This document shows positions 40,699 to 48,769 of a stretch of DNA of 64,000 nucleotides, piece after piece (position 1 is the stretch's first letter; the number at the start of each line of letters is the position of its first letter). The stretch comes from Nocardioides sp. (GTDB lineage: Bacteria; Actinomycetota; Actinomycetes; Propionibacteriales; Nocardioidaceae): positions 62,001-126,000 of the forward strand of contig JACJWV010000012.1 of NCBI GenBank assembly GCA_020636915.1, given 5' to 3'. The translations under genes were made by a program, and so were the position numbers. Below the pieces are notes generated by a model that worked only from the letters and a program-made list of their open reading frames with translations, was not told the DNA's origin and made no database searches.

Positions 40699-41526
40699 AT
40701 GACCACCGCCTTCGTCCTGGGTGGCGGCGGGGTGCTCGGGGCCGTCGAGGTCGGCATGCTGCGCGCCCTCCTCGAGCGCGACATCGTCCCCGACCTGGTG
40801 CTCGGCACCAGCGTCGGCGCGCTCAACGGTGCGCTCGTGGCCCGGGAGCCGGACCTGTCGGTCGTCGAGAGGCTGACCGCCCTGTGGCAGCGGGCCGGCC
40901 AGTCCGAGAGCGCCCAGGTGTACGGCGACAGCGCCCTGCGCACCGTCCGCCGGGCCGTGTCGACCAAGACCCACCTCTGGTCGTCGGACCCGCTGCGGCA
41001 GGCGCTCGACGAGGAGTTCGGCGACCTGACCTTCGAGGACCTGCCGGTCCGGTTCCAGGTGTGCGCCGCCAGCATCGAGCGGGCCGCCGAGCACTGGTTC
41101 ACCACCGGGCGGGTGGTCGACGCGGTCGTCGCGAGCGCCGCCGTGCCCGGGCTGCTGCCGCCGGCGCAGGTCGGCGACGAGCACTTCCTCGACGGGGGGA
41201 TCGTCAACTCGGTGCCCCTGGGCCGCGCGGTGCAGCTCGGGGCGACCCGGGTGTACGTCTTGCAGGTCGGCCGCATCGACCGGCCGCTCGCGGTGCCGAA
41301 GCGCCCGTGGGAGGTCGCGCGGGTCTCCTTCGAGATCGCTCGCCGGCACCGGTTCAACCGGGAGCTCGCCGAGCTGCCGGAGGGCGTCGAGGCGCACGTG
41401 CTGCCGGCCCGCGGCACCTCCGCCAAGGACGACACGCTGCTCGGGAGCCGGGACTTCTCCGGGGTCCAGCAGCGCATCGACGAGACCTACGCCGCGTCGG
41501 TCGCCTACCTCGACGAGACCCGGTGA
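40699..41526 (+). CDS. Patatin-like phospholipase
   Basis: 275 aa. Oxyanion loop LGGGGVLGAVEVGM, nucleophile elbow GTSVG (Ser about 43), and catalytic Asp in FLDGGIVNSVP complete the Ser-Asp dyad. Lipid acyl hydrolase, cytoplasmic or membrane-surface. It is 31 bp after the DUF3817 gene and 4 bp before an acyltransferase; the pair suggests phospholipid remodelling. The ATG at 40699 begins right at the patatin core. Confidence 0.92.
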   Translation: MTTAFVLGGGGVLGAVEVGMLRALLERDIVPDLVLGTSVGALNGALVAREPDLSVVERLTALWQRAGQSESAQVYGDSALRTVRRAVSTKTHLWSSDPLRQALDEEFGDLTFEDLPVRFQVCAASIERAAEHWFTTGRVVDAVVASAAVPGLLPPAQVGDEHFLDGGIVNSVPLGRAVQLGATRVYVLQVGRIDRPLAVPKRPWEVARVSFEIARRHRFNRELAELPEGVEAHVLPARGTSAKDDTLLGSRDFSGVQQRIDETYAASVAYLDETR

Positions 41527-41530
41527 ACCG

Positions 41531-42532
41531 GTGGCCGTGACCTGGGTGCTGCGCCGCCTGGTCCTGGCGCCGGCGGTGGTCGCCCTCGTGGTGCTGCTGT
41601 GGGTGACCCTCCCGGTGTGGCTGCTGGTGGCGGCCGCGCTCTCGCCGATCGTCCCGGGCCGACTCCGCCCGCTGCGCATCTTGTGGGTGGCGATCGTCTA
41701 CCTGACCTGCGAGGCGCTGCTGCTGGTGGTGATGCTCGGTCTGTGGATCTCGTCCGGCTTCGGGTGGCGGCTGCGGACGCCGTACTTCGAGGGCATCCAC
41801 TACGACCTGGTGCAGGGCACGATGTGGGTCTTCTTCCGCGAGGCGCGGCGGGTGCTGCGGCTGCGGATCGAGACCGAGGGGCCGGCACCGGACGCCCACC
41901 CCGGGCTGCCGATCCTGGTGCTCTGCCGGCACGCCGGGCCGGGGGACTCCTTCGTGCTGATCCACACGCTGATGGCGTGGTACGACCGCGAGCCCCGGGT
42001 GGTCCTCAAGGACACGCTCGCCTGGGACCCGTGGATCGCCGTGCTGGCCGGCCGCATCCCGGCCCGGTTCATCGCCCCGAACCCGGGCGACGGAGAGCGA
42101 CTGGAGGAGCAGATCGCGTCGCTGGCCACCGGCCTGGACGCGAACGACGCGTTCGTGATCTTCCCCGAGGGCGGGAACTTCACCCCGCAGCGCCGTCAGC
42201 GCGCCATCGACCGGCTCCGCCGCCTCGGGCTGGAGCGGATGGCCGAGCGGGCCGAGCGGATGACCCACGTCCTCGCGCCCCGGCCGGGCGGCTTCCTCGC
42301 GGCGCTCGACGCCGCCCCGGGCGCGGACGTCGTCCTCGTCGCGCACACCGGCCTGGACCACATGGCCACGGTCGCCGACGTGTGGCGCGAGCTGCCGATG
42401 GACAAGCGGATCGTGATGCGCTGGTGGCAGGTACCGCGCGAGGAGATCCCGGACGGCCGCGAGGAGCGGATCGACTGGCTCTTCGGCTGGTGGGAGCGGA
42501 TCGACGACTGGATCGCCGCCAACCGCCCCTGA
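41531..42532 (+). CDS. Membrane-bound PlsC-like acyltransferase
   Basis: 333 aa. Two N-terminal membrane helices (about 8-40 and 48-78), then an acyltransferase domain with CRHAGPGDSF (H-x4-D catalytic motif), DTLAWDPWI, FPEGGNFTPQRR (glycerophosphate-binding block) and VAHTGLDHM. Probably acylates a lysophospholipid or related acceptor. It starts with GTG 4 bp after patatin, indicating co-transcription. Confidence 0.88.
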   Translation: MAVTWVLRRLVLAPAVVALVVLLWVTLPVWLLVAAALSPIVPGRLRPLRILWVAIVYLTCEALLLVVMLGLWISSGFGWRLRTPYFEGIHYDLVQGTMWVFFREARRVLRLRIETEGPAPDAHPGLPILVLCRHAGPGDSFVLIHTLMAWYDREPRVVLKDTLAWDPWIAVLAGRIPARFIAPNPGDGERLEEQIASLATGLDANDAFVIFPEGGNFTPQRRQRAIDRLRRLGLERMAERAERMTHVLAPRPGGFLAALDAAPGADVVLVAHTGLDHMATVADVWRELPMDKRIVMRWWQVPREEIPDGREERIDWLFGWWERIDDWIAANRP

Positions 42533-42552
42533 CCGCTTGCCAGGGTGGGATG

Positions 42553-42722
42553 CCGAGTCGGCGCGTCTTGCCGCGTGAGAGGGCCGAGTCGGCGCATCCG
42601 GGAGAGCGTGAGCCGCCGAGTCGGCGCATCCGGGAGAGCGTGAGCCGCCGAGTCGGCGCATCTTGCCGCGTGAGAGGGCCGAGTCGGCGCATCCGGGGAA
42701 CCCTGGAGCGCCGACCCGGCGG
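42553..42722. repeat. 31-32 bp tandem array built on CCGAGTCGGCGC
   Basis: CCGAGTCGGCGC recurs at 42553, 42584, 42616, 42648 and 42679, with a diverged copy (CCGACCCGGC) at 42711. Two filler types alternate A-B-B-A-C: TTGCCGCGTGAGAGGG (A) and CCGGGAGAGCGTGAGCCG (B). Each unit holds the palindrome GCCGAGTCGGC. It fills the gap between the acyltransferase and the Ala/Lys-rich protein genes. The complement appears with the same period at 45045-45120. Confidence 0.8.
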
Positions 42723-42732
42723 TGGTGCGGTG

Positions 42733-43326
42733 CTACTTCTTGGGCTCGTCCGCGACGTCGACGACCTCGGCCGGGTCCTCCGGCGTGGTCACCGGGTGCG
42801 GGGCCTCGGCCTGGTCGGCGATCGCCTCGTCGGGCGACGCGCCGGCGGCCTCGTCAGCCACCGCCGTCGGCCGCGGGGCGGGCGTCGGCGTGTAGGACGA
42901 CTGCCAGTTCTCGCTCTCGCCGCTGCTCTGCATCTTCTTCACCACGAAGGCTGCGACCGCGGCGATCCCGGTGATCACCAGCAGGGTCTTGACCTTGCTC
43001 CGCTTCTTCTTCTCGGGAGTCGCGACCTCCTCGATCTTCTCGGCCGCGACCTGGGCCGCCTCGGCGGCCTTCTCGGCGGCGATCGCCGCGCCGGCGGCGA
43101 TCTTCTCGGCCGCGAGCGAGGCACCGGACGCCACGGCCGGCGCGGCCTTGGCGCGGGCGTCGGCGATGACGGGGGCGGCCTTGGCCTTCGCGTCGGCGAG
43201 CGCCGGGCCCGCCTTGTCCTTCGCCGAGGCCACGGCGGACTCCACCTGCGGCTTCACCTGCTCGACGTACTGGCTGACGGTCTCGCTCGCCTGGTCGAGG
43301 AAAGACTTGTTCTTGCGCAGACCCAT
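42733..43326 (-). CDS. Ala/Lys-rich single-pass protein with amphipathic repeats
   Basis: 197 aa. N-terminal ~100 residues are amphipathic helical repeats (DAKAKAAPVIADARAKAAP and similar), like YtxH or LEA/apolipoprotein-type sequences. A basic KKKRSK patch precedes one membrane helix (about 112-130, KTLLVITGIAAVAAFVVKK) and an acidic Pro/Glu C-terminal tail. ATG at 43326. No enzyme motif; possibly a membrane-surface structural protein. Divergent from ppiA. Confidence 0.7.
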   Translation of the reverse strand: MGLRKNKSFLDQASETVSQYVEQVKPQVESAVASAKDKAGPALADAKAKAAPVIADARAKAAPAVASGASLAAEKIAAGAAIAAEKAAEAAQVAAEKIEEVATPEKKKRSKVKTLLVITGIAAVAAFVVKKMQSSGESENWQSSYTPTPAPRPTAVADEAAGASPDEAIADQAEAPHPVTTPEDPAEVVDVADEPKK

Positions 43327-43501
43327 TTTCCTGGCACTCCCTCTCGTCGTGTCGTGTCGCTTCGATCATGGCACCCACGAGCAGGCCACGGGACCCGATC
43401 GGCGGGTGGACTGCCGGGCCCTCTTGGTACTCGTGCGAGGATCGGACGGCACAGACAGCGCGGTACGCCCCAGGTGTACCCACCGGACGCGAGAGGCACT
43501 C

Positions 43502-44014
43502 ATGGCTGACCTGCAGGCCATCTTGAAGACCAACCGGGGCGACATCACCCTGAACCTGTTCCCCGACCACGCCCCCGAGACGGTCGCGAACTTCACCGGC
43601 CTCGCCGAGGGCACCAAGCCCTACGACGCCGGCAACGGGCGCTCCGGCCCGTTCTACGACGGCCTCGGCTTCCACCGAGTGATCCCCGGTTTCATGATCC
43701 AGGGCGGCTGCCCGCTCGGGACCGGCACCGGGGGCCCCGGCTACACCTTCAAGGACGAGCCCCACCCCGAGCTCGTCTTCGACAAGCCCTACCTGCTCGC
43801 GATGGCCAACGCCGGCCCGGGCACCAACGGCTCCCAGTTCTTCATCACCGTGGGCGCCACGACGTGGCTGAACTTCAAGCACACGATCTTCGGCGAGGTC
43901 GCCGACCAGGCCTCGCGCGACGTCGTCGACGCGATCGCCGGCACCCCGACGGGTCCGGGCGACCGGCCGGTCGACGCGGTCGTCATCGAGTCGGTCGAGA
44001 TCGTCCGCAGCTGA
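43502..44014 (+). CDS. ppiA: Peptidyl-prolyl cis-trans isomerase (cyclophilin)
   Basis: 170 aa. Cyclophilin core: FHRVIPGFMIQGGCP (catalytic Arg in FHRV), AMANAGPGTNGSQFFI and LNFKHTIFGEV. Cytoplasmic folding catalyst. In mycobacteria ppiA likewise follows the gyrase/tRNA block. The ATG has GAGAGG upstream. Confidence 0.95.
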   Translation: MADLQAILKTNRGDITLNLFPDHAPETVANFTGLAEGTKPYDAGNGRSGPFYDGLGFHRVIPGFMIQGGCPLGTGTGGPGYTFKDEPHPELVFDKPYLLAMANAGPGTNGSQFFITVGATTWLNFKHTIFGEVADQASRDVVDAIAGTPTGPGDRPVDAVVIESVEIVRS

Positions 44015-44045
44015 CCGTCTGCCCGAGCCACCTGAGCCACCGCGC

Positions 44046-44975
44046 GTGACCCAACCCACCGGTCCCGAGACCGGGGTGCCTGTCTGCTACCGGCACCCCG
44101 GCCGGGAGTCGCACATCCGCTGCCAGCGCTGCGGCCGTCCGATCTGCCCGGACTGCATGCGCGACGCCGCCGTCGGCTTCCACTGCCCCGAGTGCGTCGC
44201 CGAGGGCCGGCGCACCACGCGCAGCGACCGGACGACGTACGGCGGGCTGCGGCCGACGAACGCCGCGACCACGTCCCTGGCGATCATCGGCGTCAACGTG
44301 ACCGTCTGGCTGGCGATCCTGCTCACCGGCGGGGCCGGCAGCCGGCTGCTGGACCTCCTGGAGCTGAGGCCGAAGGGCTTCTGCGACCTCGGCAACGGGT
44401 TGATCAACCTGAGCGCCGACCAGGCCACCTGCACCAGCCACGGCGCGACGTGGATGCCGGGCGTGGCCGACGGTGCCTGGTGGCAGCTGATGACCAGCGC
44501 CTTCACCCACGTCGAGGTGCTGCACATCGCGTTCAACATGTTCGCGCTCTACGTGCTCGGACCCCAGCTGGAGATGGTGATCGGTCGGGCCCGCTTCCTC
44601 GCCCTCTACCTGATCTCGGCGCTCGCGGGCTCGACGCTGGTCTACTGGGCCGGCCCCGAGTACGGCGCCACCGTCGGCGCGTCGGGGGCGATCTTCGGCC
44701 TGATGGGCGGGCTGCTCGTGGTGGCGCTGAAGATGCGCGCCAATCCCCAGGGCATCCTGATCTGGATCGGCATCAACTTCCTGCTGACGGTCAGCGTCAG
44801 CGGCATCTCCTGGCAGGGACACCTCGGCGGCTTCCTCGGTGGCGCGGCCGTCGCGGCGCTGCTCGTCTACGCCCCCCGCGGCTCCCGGCGTACCACCGTC
44901 CAGGTCGTCGGCCTGGTGGCGATCACGCTCCTCCTGCTGGTGGCGATCGCCCTGCGCACCGCCGCCCTCACCTGA
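44046..44975 (+). CDS. Rhomboid-family intramembrane serine protease with N-terminal zinc ribbon
   Basis: 309 aa. N-terminal Cys-rich zinc-binding segment (CYRHPGRESHIRCQRC, CPDCM, CPEC), then a six- to seven-helix rhomboid domain with HIAFNMFALYVLGP, the nucleophile in GASGAIFG (Ser213) and catalytic His259 in WQGHLGGFLGG. It cleaves membrane proteins within the bilayer; substrates unknown. GTG start 31 bp after ppiA. Confidence 0.93.
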   Translation: MTQPTGPETGVPVCYRHPGRESHIRCQRCGRPICPDCMRDAAVGFHCPECVAEGRRTTRSDRTTYGGLRPTNAATTSLAIIGVNVTVWLAILLTGGAGSRLLDLLELRPKGFCDLGNGLINLSADQATCTSHGATWMPGVADGAWWQLMTSAFTHVEVLHIAFNMFALYVLGPQLEMVIGRARFLALYLISALAGSTLVYWAGPEYGATVGASGAIFGLMGGLLVVALKMRANPQGILIWIGINFLLTVSVSGISWQGHLGGFLGGAAVAALLVYAPRGSRRTTVQVVGLVAITLLLLVAIALRTAALT

Positions 44976-45044
44976 TCCTGACGCCGACCCGGGGTACCCG
45001 GGCGACGTCGGTCCACGGGCCTTCCCACGCCTGGGTGGCAACCC

Positions 45045-45120
45045 CCGCCGACTCGGCCCGCTGGCGCGGGCAGCTCGCGCCGACTCGGGCGGCTGGAGCG
45101 GGCAGCTCGCGCCGACTGGG
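45045..45120. repeat. Second, inverted copy of the 32-bp-period repeat
   Basis: GCGCCGACTCGG (reverse complement of the 42553 array core) appears at 45077, with close variants at 45045 and 45109, exactly 32 bp apart; the fillers here are GGCGGCTGGAGCGGGCAGCTC-like. Non-coding. Confidence 0.7.
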
Positions 45121-45150
45121 CATCCCTCGTTTCTCCCCAGGTGTGGAACC

Positions 45151-45188
45151 ACCTGTGGAGAACTACACGCGTGTAGTTCTCCACAGGT
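45151..45188. repeat. Perfect 38-bp palindrome
   Basis: ACCTGTGGAGAACTACACG is followed immediately by its exact reverse complement, so there is no loop. Each arm includes TGTGGAGAA, the complement of TTCTCCACA, a near DnaA-box. It lies in the non-coding stretch after the rhomboid gene. Confidence 0.85.
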
Positions 45189-45280
45189 CTGTCCCCAGCT
45201 GGGGAAATCTCGGGCTCGAGCTACCTTCGGTCCGCAGGTGTCGGCGCGGTGTCCCGGCCTGGGGGTTGATCGGTGGTCCT

Positions 45281-45402
45281 GCTGTCGTCACCTGCCCGGG
45301 GAGACCCGCACGACACGCCGGGCCGGGGCGGCGTGTCGTGCGGTTTCCCCCGACCGGTTCGACCTGGCGGGGCTGGTGTGACCGCTGAGACTTCTCGGAC
45401 CC
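45281..45402. repeat. Hairpin-bearing repeat element, copy 2
   Basis: Second copy of the 5134-5256 element, same orientation. The stem sequence is conserved except for the loss of one G in the right arm; the downstream GGCTGGTGTGACCGCTGAGAC is identical. Confidence 0.7.
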
Positions 45403-45503
45403 GACGTCGCGTCGAGCGCGAGGACGTGGGAAGCAACGACGCCGGCCGGCCCCGAGGGACCGACCGGCGTCATCGCTGGGATGGATCGTCAGCGCCGACG
45501 GCT

Positions 45504-45557
45504 GGGTCTCGACACGCGGGTCGCGGCCTCCTTCGTCGGTCGCGCCGCTACTCGACC
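45504..45557. repeat. REP-like palindrome before crgA
   Basis: GGGTCTCGACACGCGGGTCGC... ends ...GCGCCGCTACTCGACC, an imperfect palindrome of the same 'TCTCGA...CTCGA' family as the copies near gnd and in gyrA. With the array, palindrome and hairpin above it accounts for most of the 628-bp gene-free stretch 44976-45603. Confidence 0.45.
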
Positions 45558-45603
45558 TGGCTGCTGGATCCCAGCCTTCGCCAGCTCAGGCTGGGGCAGC
45601 TCA

Positions 45604-46062
45604 TCACTCCCAGCGGGTGGCGAAGGTGAAGCCGACCGCCATGAAGCCGATGCCGACGAAGAGGTTCTTCTGGCCCAGGTCGTTCATGACCGGGATGTTG
45701 GAGAGGTCGTTGCTGAAGACGTAGTACATGCAGATCCACAGCAGGCCGATCAGGAAGCACCCCAGCATGCCGACGACGACCCCGCGGCCGCGGCCCAGCG
45801 GGGTGGAGGGGTGCGCGGAGACGACCAGGCCGACGAAGAGCAGCCCGAAGCCGATCAGGTAGTTCCAGTTGCCGAGGTCGGCCATGAAGGCCGGCTTGCC
45901 CGGGTCCGGTGCCGGGATGACCGTCGGGTCCACGCGGACGACGACGTAGTAGTACGCCATCCAGGCGATGCCGGCCAGCATCAGCACCAGCGCCACGATG
46001 AAGCGGGGCGAGAAGATCGGGCCCCGGACGGGGGCGAGGGGGTCGAGCTTGGCCTTGGCCAC
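45604..46062 (-). CDS. crgA: Septation inhibitor CrgA, apparently domain-duplicated
   Basis: 152 aa, versus about 85-95 aa for usual CrgA. Four membrane helices in two similar pairs: about 21-42 plus 66-82, and about 95-112 plus 134-150. Both halves follow the CrgA plan: helix, short loop, then LGNWNYLIGFGLLFVGL in half one and LGQKNLFVGIGFMAVGFTF in half two. The ending ATRWE resembles the MRWH end of classical CrgA. CrgA sits at the division site and connects FtsZ-dependent septation with PBPs. GTG start with GAGGAG upstream. It is divergent from the DUF881 gene, near pknB as in mycobacteria. Confidence 0.88.
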   Translation of the reverse strand: MAKAKLDPLAPVRGPIFSPRFIVALVLMLAGIAWMAYYYVVVRVDPTVIPAPDPGKPAFMADLGNWNYLIGFGLLFVGLVVSAHPSTPLGRGRGVVVGMLGCFLIGLLWICMYYVFSNDLSNIPVMNDLGQKNLFVGIGFMAVGFTFATRWE

Positions 46063-46113
46063 GGGTGCTCCTCGATCATGATGGGGCGACGGCTCCGCGC
46101 TACCTTAGTCGTC

Positions 46114-46968
46114 GTGACCGGAGGATCCCACGCGCGGGCCCCGGAGCCGCACGACGACGGCTCCGACGGGCCGGGTCGCGGCCTGCTCCGCCGGTCGGTC
46201 CGCCGGCTCTCCCGGCCCCAGGCACGCCGCTCGCACGGCGCGTGGCGGATCGGCACGCCGGTCGTGATCCTGCTCTGCGGCGCCCTGTTCATCGTCAGCG
46301 CCGCCAACAGCGACGGCACCGACCTGCGCCCCGGCCGCTACACCGACCTGGCCTCCCTGGTGAAGGACGAGGCGGACCAGTACGCCGGCCTGCGTGACCA
46401 GGTCTCCGACCTCGACGCCCAGGTCCAGGCGATGACCGCCTCGATGAGCGACCGCGACGTCAACCGCTACCACCAGCGGGTCGCCGAGCTCAAGGACCCG
46501 GCGGGCCTGACCCCCCGCACCGGTCCGGGCGTCACGATCACGCTGTCGGACGCCCCGGAGGACGTCATCAACTCCACCACCGGCGACGTCAACCTGCTCC
46601 TGGTCCACCAGCAGGACATCCAGGCGGTCGTCAACGCGCTGTGGCGCGGCGGCGCCGAGGCCGTCACCGTCGAGGGCCAGCGGATCGTCTCGACGACCGG
46701 CATCAAGTGCGAGGGCAACGCCGTCCAGCTCCAGGGCGTGCCCTACCCGCAGCCCTACGTGATCCAGGCGGTCGGCGACCAGGGCGAGCTGCTCACGGCG
46801 ATCGAGGGGGACGACTACCTCCAGGCCTACCGCGAGCAGGCGGCCGACCCGGCCATCTCGGTCGGCTGGGACCTGCAGCTGGAGTCCACGGTCGTGGCGC
46901 CGGCGTACGACGGCCTGCTCGACCTCAGCTACGCCGTCCCGATCGACGACGGGGCGTCGCCCGGCTGA
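46114..46968 (+). CDS. DUF881-family single-pass membrane protein
   Basis: 284 aa. Cytoplasmic basic N-terminus (~45 residues), one helix (about 52-70, TPVVILLCGALFIVSAANS), a coiled-coil (LVKDEADQYAGLRDQVSDLDAQVQ region) and a DUF881 domain with GPGVTITLSDAP, LLLVHQQDIQAVVNALW and GAEAVTVEGQRI. Homologues lie beside the crgA/pknB cluster in actinobacteria and are suspected to act in division. Leaderless: TACCTT (46101-46106) ends 7 bp before GTG 46114. Its 3' end overlaps pknB by 44 bp on the opposite strand. Confidence 0.85.
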   Translation: MTGGSHARAPEPHDDGSDGPGRGLLRRSVRRLSRPQARRSHGAWRIGTPVVILLCGALFIVSAANSDGTDLRPGRYTDLASLVKDEADQYAGLRDQVSDLDAQVQAMTASMSDRDVNRYHQRVAELKDPAGLTPRTGPGVTITLSDAPEDVINSTTGDVNLLLVHQQDIQAVVNALWRGGAEAVTVEGQRIVSTTGIKCEGNAVQLQGVPYPQPYVIQAVGDQGELLTAIEGDDYLQAYREQAADPAISVGWDLQLESTVVAPAYDGLLDLSYAVPIDDGASPG

Positions 46969-48763
46969 CGCGGTCCGCCAGCACCGCGGGGGTGTCGGCC
47001 TGCGGTCGGGGCACCACCACGCTCGGGCTCCCGGTCGGGCTCCCGGAAGGGCTCTCGGAGGGAGACTCCGACGGGCTCGGCGACTCGGTCGGCTGCTCCT
47101 CGAAGGTGGACACCAGGATCGTCACCGTCGTCCCCTGGGGCGGGGTGCTGCCGGCCTCGGGGCTCTGGTCGGTGACCGTGCCCTTCGGCTCGGTCGAGCT
47201 GTTGTCGGGCAGCACCCGCGGCTCGAAGCCGGCGGCCCGGATCTTGTTCTTCGCCTGGCCCTGCTGCAGGCCCCGCACGTCGGGGACCTCCTCGGGACCG
47301 TCGGAGTAGAAGACCGTGACCGCGCTGCCCGGGTCGACCTCGGTGTTGGCGCCCGGGTCGGTGCGGAGCACCTGGTCGGCCGGCTCGTCGGAGTCCTCCT
47401 CCTTCAAGGTGACCTCGAAGTGGTAGGGATCGCTCTCGAGCTGGCGTTGGGCGTCGTCCTTGTCGAGACCGACCACCGACGGCACCGCCACCTGCGCCTG
47501 GCCCAGCGAGATCACCAGGTCGACCGGGGTGTCGGGGTCGACGTACGTGTCGGCCTCGGGGTCCTGGCTGATCACCTTGCCGGCGGCGACCTTGTCGCTG
47601 TTCTGCCGGTCGATGGTGCCGACCGCGAGTCCCGCGTCGCCGATCGCGGCGCGCGCCTGGTTCTCGGTCTTGCCCACGACACCCGGTGTGGCCACCTGCT
47701 CGGGGGCGGACTCGAAGAGCCGGGGCATCAGGTAGGCCGCGCCGGCGATGAGGATCACCAGCAGCAGCCCGAGGGCGACGAGCAGGCCGGTGCGTCCGCG
47801 CGGCTCGTCCTCCTCCTCCGGAGGGAGCGGCGCGACCGCGGTGACCGCCGTCGGGTAGGTCGGTGGCGGCGGCGGGGGCACGGCCGGGGGCAGGGGCGCC
47901 TGGACCGGGCGGCCGGCGAGGTAGCGCTCGATGTCGGCGCGCATGGCGGCCGCGGACTGATAGCGCTCGTCGACCCGCTTGGCCAGCGCCTTCATCACGA
48001 TCGCGTCGACCTCGGGCGGCAGCTCGGTGTCGTGGTCCGAGGGAGGTACGGCGGGCTCGCGCACGTGCTGGTAGGCGACCGCGACCGGGCTGTCGCCCAC
48101 GAACGGCGGCCGACCGGTCAGCAGCTCGTAGAGCAGGCAGCCCGCGGAGTAGACGTCGGAGCGGGAGTCGACGGTCTCGCCGCGCGCCTGCTCGGGTGAG
48201 AGGTACTGCGCGGTACCGACCACGGCGGCGGTCTGGGTCATCGTCGACGAGGCGTCGCTCACCGCGCGGGCGATGCCGAAGTCCATCACCTTCACGTCAC
48301 CGCTGGGGGTGAGCATCACGTTGCCGGGCTTGATGTCGCGGTGGATGATGCCGGCGCGGTGGCTGTAGTCGAGCGCGGACAGCACACCGCTGGTGATCTC
48401 CAGGGCCCGCTCCGGGAGGATCTTGCGGCCCTCGCGAAGGATGTCGCGCAGGGTGCGCCCGGCGACGAACTCCATCACGATGTAGGGCTGGGAGACCCCC
48501 GAGCCGTCGGTGGCCGGCTCCTCGCCGGTGTCGTAGACCGCGACGATCGCGGGGTGGTTGAGCGAGGCCGCGGACTGCGCCTCCCGGCGGAATCGCGCCT
48601 GGAAGGTCGCGTCGCTGGCCAGGTCGGTGCGCAGCCGCTTGACGGCGACCACGCGACCCAGGCGGGTGTCGGTGCCCTTGCGGACCTCGGCCATGCCACC
48701 GCGGCCCAGCAGCTCGCCGAGCTCGTAGCGCCCACCGACCACGGTCGGCTGTTGGTTGGTCAT
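46925..48763 (-). CDS. pknB: Serine/threonine protein kinase PknB
   Basis: 612 aa. Kinase domain (about 12-275): Gly loop LGRGGMAEV, VAVKRL lysine, HRDIKPGN, DFG, and activation loop with TMTQTAAVVGT; all catalytic residues are present. One helix (about 325-345) and three PASTA domains (about 350-550) bind muropeptides or lipid II outside the cell; mycobacterial PknB has four. The C-terminal 60 residues are a Ser/Pro/Arg tail beyond the last PASTA, overlapping the DUF881 gene antisense. Master regulator of growth; likely phosphorylates the MurJ pseudokinase, CrgA-linked and FHA proteins. ATG 48763, 6 bp after pknA. Confidence 0.95.
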   Translation of the reverse strand: MTNQQPTVVGGRYELGELLGRGGMAEVRKGTDTRLGRVVAVKRLRTDLASDATFQARFRREAQSAASLNHPAIVAVYDTGEEPATDGSGVSQPYIVMEFVAGRTLRDILREGRKILPERALEITSGVLSALDYSHRAGIIHRDIKPGNVMLTPSGDVKVMDFGIARAVSDASSTMTQTAAVVGTAQYLSPEQARGETVDSRSDVYSAGCLLYELLTGRPPFVGDSPVAVAYQHVREPAVPPSDHDTELPPEVDAIVMKALAKRVDERYQSAAAMRADIERYLAGRPVQAPLPPAVPPPPPPTYPTAVTAVAPLPPEEEDEPRGRTGLLVALGLLLVILIAGAAYLMPRLFESAPEQVATPGVVGKTENQARAAIGDAGLAVGTIDRQNSDKVAAGKVISQDPEADTYVDPDTPVDLVISLGQAQVAVPSVVGLDKDDAQRQLESDPYHFEVTLKEEDSDEPADQVLRTDPGANTEVDPGSAVTVFYSDGPEEVPDVRGLQQGQAKNKIRAAGFEPRVLPDNSSTEPKGTVTDQSPEAGSTPPQGTTVTILVSTFEEQPTESPSPSESPSESPSGSPTGSPSVVVPRPQADTPAVLADRVSRATPRRRSGRRS

Positions 48764-48769
48764 CGAGGA

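Noticed and set aside
42553..42722. CRISPR array
   Set aside because: Repeats with 31-32 bp period, but the intervening sequences are themselves two repeated types, not unique spacers; units contain a short palindrome and there are no cas genes.
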